A stretch of DNA of 64,000 nucleotides from Pseudomonadota bacterium. Its GTDB lineage: Bacteria > Myxococcota_A > Polyangia > Polyangiales > Polyangiaceae. Positions within the stretch are counted from its first letter, which is position 1, and every line of letters begins with the position of its first letter. Shown here piece by piece: positions 61,293 through 64,000 of this stretch. The stretch spans positions 7,929-71,928 of the forward strand of contig JAFAER010000081.1 of assembly GCA_023423895.1 (NCBI GenBank). The letters run 5' to 3'. Below the pieces are notes generated by a model. That model worked only from the letters and a program-made list of their open reading frames with translations, searched no databases and had not been told where the DNA came from. Position numbers and translations under genes: made by a program.

Positions 61293-62411
61293 ATGGCACA
61301 TCGCCCACATGAAACGAAGCGCAGCGACGAGGCCGTCGTAGCAAAGGGCGGAGGTCTCGGGCTCGAGGCGACAGTCGACCTGGCGGGGCTCGAGTCCTTT
61401 CCGGCGAGCGACCCGCCCGCCTGGACGCCGACACACGCAGGCGGACCGGCGAGCACACCTGCTCGCGGGCCCGAGCTGCTCCATGACGTGGTCCAGCGCA
61501 TTCGCGACGACGTGTTTCTCCTGAGCGGCGAGATCGGTGAGCGGAACGCGCGCTCCGAACGAACGCGCCACAATCTCGCGCGCGCCGCGAAGCTCATCGA
61601 GGAACGGTTCGAGTGCACGGGGCTGCCGGTGAAGAGGAGGCCTTCCGAGGCCGCGACGGATCGACCGTCGAACATCGAGGCCGTCGTGCTCGGCACCGAG
61701 AAGCCGGACGAGAGCATCGTGGTCGGCGCTCACTACGACAGCGCGTGCGGCTCACCTGGCGCCGACGACAATGCGTCGGGCGTGGCAGCGCTCCTCGCGA
61801 TCGCGCACATGCTTTCTCGAGCGCCGGCGCGGCGAACGGTACGGCTCGTGGCGTTCGTCGACGAAGAACCACCACACACGCGGAAGCCGAGCATGGGCAG
61901 CGTCCGCTACCTCGACGCGCTCCTCCGCGAGGGGCCGCGCGTGACCGCCATGATCAGCTTGGAGATGCTCGGCATCTACAAGAGCGGGCTTCCCTGGCCG
62001 CTCAGCCTCATCCCGCCCCTCCGCCTCATCCGTCCGCTCCGCTCAGGCGCCCTCGCGCTCGTGGGCGACCTCCGTTCGCGCCGCGTGCTCAGGCGTGCGA
62101 AGCACGCGTTCGAGGCGGCGGGGAGCGGTATCGAGGTCACCACGTTCAGCTTGCCCCTGTTCCTGCCGGGCGTTCGCTCATCCGATCACTGGTCGTTCGC
62201 GCGCCGCAAGATCCCGGCGTTCATGGTGACCGATACGGGCCCGCTGCGGTCGCGTCGATATCATTCTCGGCGTGACGTCCCGCATGGGCTCGACTTCGAC
62301 CGTATCGGTCGAGCCACTGTCGCGATCACGGCCGTCGTCCGCGAGCTCGCGACGCTCGACCTCGCGATCGCATCGCAGCGGTCGAGCTCGCGATTTGCCG
62401 TCGCGACCTGA
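61293..62411 (+). CDS. M28-family metallopeptidase, no visible signal peptide
   Basis: A 372-residue protein. Zinc-ligand pattern of M28 is complete: VGAHYDS, ADDNASG (bridging Asp), VDEEPPH (catalytic and ligand Glu), LEMLG, SDHWSF and a last His in YHSRRDVPH. It resembles aminopeptidases and glutaminyl cyclase-like enzymes. The N-terminal about 60 residues are Pro/Gly-rich. No signal peptide is visible, so it may be cytoplasmic or exported by another route. ATG 61293 follows AACGGAG. Confidence 0.87.
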   Translation: MAHRPHETKRSDEAVVAKGGGLGLEATVDLAGLESFPASDPPAWTPTHAGGPASTPARGPELLHDVVQRIRDDVFLLSGEIGERNARSERTRHNLARAAKLIEERFECTGLPVKRRPSEAATDRPSNIEAVVLGTEKPDESIVVGAHYDSACGSPGADDNASGVAALLAIAHMLSRAPARRTVRLVAFVDEEPPHTRKPSMGSVRYLDALLREGPRVTAMISLEMLGIYKSGLPWPLSLIPPLRLIRPLRSGALALVGDLRSRRVLRRAKHAFEAAGSGIEVTTFSLPLFLPGVRSSDHWSFARRKIPAFMVTDTGPLRSRRYHSRRDVPHGLDFDRIGRATVAITAVVRELATLDLAIASQRSSSRFAVAT

Positions 62412-62733
62412 GCGCTCGCGCTCGTGACGTCTCCGACCCGCCCGGCGGCGCGGTTCGGGAAAGGGAAAGCCCGGTGCGGAGGACAAAGGAAGAGCTTGCA
62501 ATGCCCAGCCGGTACTTCTAAGGCTCTCGCGGGGATACGCGCGCCCCATCCCGCTCCTTCGCCTCGGCGATGGAGCTGCGCCGGCCGTCCTGTGGAGGGT
62601 TGATCGCATTCACGGTGCGCGCTATGGTCCGCGCCCCAGTTGGTGGCTGTCGCATTGCGGACCCCAATCTTGCGGTTCGCTATTTTTTTGTCTTTTTGCC
62701 GAGGAAATCGGTCGCCAACTCTCGAAATTCACG
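62412..62733. other. 322-base leader before rimP
   Basis: Holds a T-rich stretch (62681-62698) about 40 bases before the rimP start in an otherwise GC-rich window. This could be part of a promoter or an untranslated leader; no clear sigma-70 boxes are assigned and no gene is seen. Confidence 0.45.
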
Positions 62734-63297
62734 ATGAACGAGTCCCCGAAGAGCACATCCCACCTCGATCGAGAACGGCTGAACACCGTGATCGAGCCGG
62801 TGGTCCATGCGCACGGGGCCGAGCTCGTGGACGTGGAGCTCAAGAACGAGGCCGGCTGGGTCCTCCGGGTCTTCGTCGAGAAGCTCGGAGCCAGCGCCGA
62901 GAGGATGTCCACCAAGGACGCGGCCATCAATCTCGAGCTCTGCTCGAACATCGCGCGCGATCTCTCCCCCGTCCTCGACACCGCCGATCCGATCCCGCAC
63001 CGGTATCACCTCGAGGTCAGCTCTCCCGGAGTCGAGCGTCCACTCAAGAAGGTCGAAGACTTCATCCGCTTCTCGGGTGAAAAGGCGAAGCTGAAGCTCA
63101 AGGCCGGCGTCCAGGGCCAGAAGGTCCTCGTCGGAAAGCTCGGGACCGTCAAAGGCGGCGTCATCGACGTCATCGATGGCGGACGCACGTACGACGTTCC
63201 GCTCGAAGACGTGCTGTCCGCACGGCTCGTCTTCGAGTTCGGCCCGGCAAGCCGGCCGCCGTCGTCGGGTGGCAAGAAGAAGAAGAGGAAGTCTTGA
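62734..63297 (+). CDS. rimP: Ribosome maturation factor RimP
   Basis: A 187-residue protein. Signature ELVDVELKNEAGWVLRVFVEK and LEVSSPGVERPLKKVEDFIRFSGEKAKLKLK match RimP, which aids maturation of the 30S subunit. A C-terminal lysine-rich tail (SGGKKKKRKS) extends beyond the usual end. It is the first gene of the conserved rimP-nusA-infB operon, of which nusA follows. Start ATG 62734. Confidence 0.95.
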   Translation: MNESPKSTSHLDRERLNTVIEPVVHAHGAELVDVELKNEAGWVLRVFVEKLGASAERMSTKDAAINLELCSNIARDLSPVLDTADPIPHRYHLEVSSPGVERPLKKVEDFIRFSGEKAKLKLKAGVQGQKVLVGKLGTVKGGVIDVIDGGRTYDVPLEDVLSARLVFEFGPASRPPSSGGKKKKRKS

Positions 63298-63374
63298 ATC
63301 TACCCTTCTCCGCGGGCCGGTCCGCGGCCACGCTCAGCAGCGCAGAAGCAAAGCCAAGCTCGAAGAGGAACAAC

Positions 63375-64000
63375 ATGGCCGTTCAGCAGCAGTCAGCCCC
63401 CAGTGACGCGAACCTCCTCCAGGCGATCGACATGGTCGCGAAGGAGAAGGGCATCGATCGCGCTCGCCTGGTGAAGACCATCGAGGAAGCGATCCTCAAG
63501 GCTGCCCAGAGCGTCTTCGGCGCGAACCGCGAGCTCCAGGCGACGTTCAACGAGGAGACCGGTCAGGTCGACCTCTTCCAGTTCATGCAGGTCGTCGACG
63601 ACGTCTCGGACGACGAGCGTGAGATCGCCCTCGAAGACGCACAGGAGAAGGGCCTCGAGGCGGAGCTCGGCGAAGAGCTCGGCTTCCAGATCTTCTGGCA
63701 CCCCGCCGACGCGAAGAAGGCCGCCGAGCAGGACAAGGAGTTCGGCGATCTGCTCATGGTGAAGCAGGCGCGCTCGCAGTTCGGCCGCATCGCGGCGCAG
63801 ACGGCGAAGCAGGTCCTCATCCAGCGCGTGCGCGACGAGGAGCGGGACCTCATCTTCCAGGAGTTCAAGGACAAGAAGGGCGAGCTCATCAAGGGCGTCG
63901 TCCGCCGCTTCGAGAAGGGCAACAACATCATCGTCGACCTCGGGCGCACGGAAGGCATCCTGCCGTTCCGCGAGCAGACCCCGCGCGAGACGTACCGCCC
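63375..64000 (+). CDS. nusA: Transcription termination/antitermination factor NusA, 5-prime part
   Basis: Open to the right edge (about 208 residues visible from ATG 63375). The N-terminal RNA-polymerase-binding domain is present: AIDMVAKEKGIDRARLVKTIEEAILKAA, followed by helices ending ARSQFGRIAAQTAKQVLIQRVRDEERD and the start of S1 (ELIKGVVRRFEKGNNIIVDLGRTEGILP). It is 77 bases after rimP in the usual order. Insertions of charged residues (about 70-100) are longer than in E. coli. Confidence 0.96.
   Translation, partial: MAVQQQSAPSDANLLQAIDMVAKEKGIDRARLVKTIEEAILKAAQSVFGANRELQATFNEETGQVDLFQFMQVVDDVSDDEREIALEDAQEKGLEAELGEELGFQIFWHPADAKKAAEQDKEFGDLLMVKQARSQFGRIAAQTAKQVLIQRVRDEERDLIFQEFKDKKGELIKGVVRRFEKGNNIIVDLGRTEGILPFREQTPRETYR

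Overview
The window is GC-rich throughout, with G or C at most third codon positions. It carries Ser/Thr kinases, several sigma-54 activators (one with an FHA domain), a hybrid histidine kinase, many lipoproteins and an OmpA protein with carboxypeptidase-regulatory-like domains. Together these point to a Myxococcota bacterium, probably of the Polyangia; that placement is inferred from gene content. No rRNA, tRNA, CRISPR array or insertion sequence was found.

Layout. (1) 1-14390, signalling and envelope: a kinase fragment, a Cys-rich lipoprotein, an FHA/sigma-54 activator, two response-regulator/sigma-54 activators, a membrane Ser/Thr kinase, a TPR-type protein, an ABC ATPase and an OmpA-type protein. 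(2) 15094-30240, a 14-gene glycan region on the + strand, mostly joined by 1-4 base overlaps: two NAD-dependent epimerases, a B12/radical-SAM protein, one GT4 and four related glycosyltransferases, a UDP-glucuronate decarboxylase-like protein, a sugar nucleotidyltransferase, a methyltransferase, a glycosidase-like protein with permuted motif order, an HD-like protein and an inositol-phosphate synthase. (3) 30231-33784 (-), an APC permease and a phosphoribosyltransferase-like/kinase-like fusion. (4) 34250-36378 (+), second copies of the first epimerase and of the HD-like protein. (5) 36560-40929, a CheR-PAS protein, a hybrid histidine kinase and two small proteins. (6) 41196-51056: an FAD oxidoreductase, a hemerythrin with a histone-H1-like tail, a trehalohydrolase, and two copies of a two-gene ferritin-like module flanking an unknown gene and an HTH regulator. 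(7) 60157 down to 51190 (-), one overlapping operon: beta-propeller lipoprotein, PQQ alcohol dehydrogenase with the lanthanide-type Asp pair, periplasmic binding protein, cytochrome c, caa3 oxidase subunits II, I and III, a small membrane protein and CtaG. (8) 60405-64000: an envelope protein, an M28 peptidase, rimP and the start of nusA.

How it fits together. Region 7 reads as a self-contained periplasmic alcohol-oxidising chain that passes electrons through cytochrome c to oxygen. Region 2 reads as a dedicated pathway for an unidentified surface glycan or glycolipid containing pentose or deoxy-sugar units and perhaps inositol. Regions 2 and 4 share duplicated genes and both begin after long leaders with inverted repeats. 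The most novel-looking content is the glycan region with its permuted glycosidase-like protein and HD-like family, the PRTase-like/kinase-like fusion, and the duplicated ferritin-like module.
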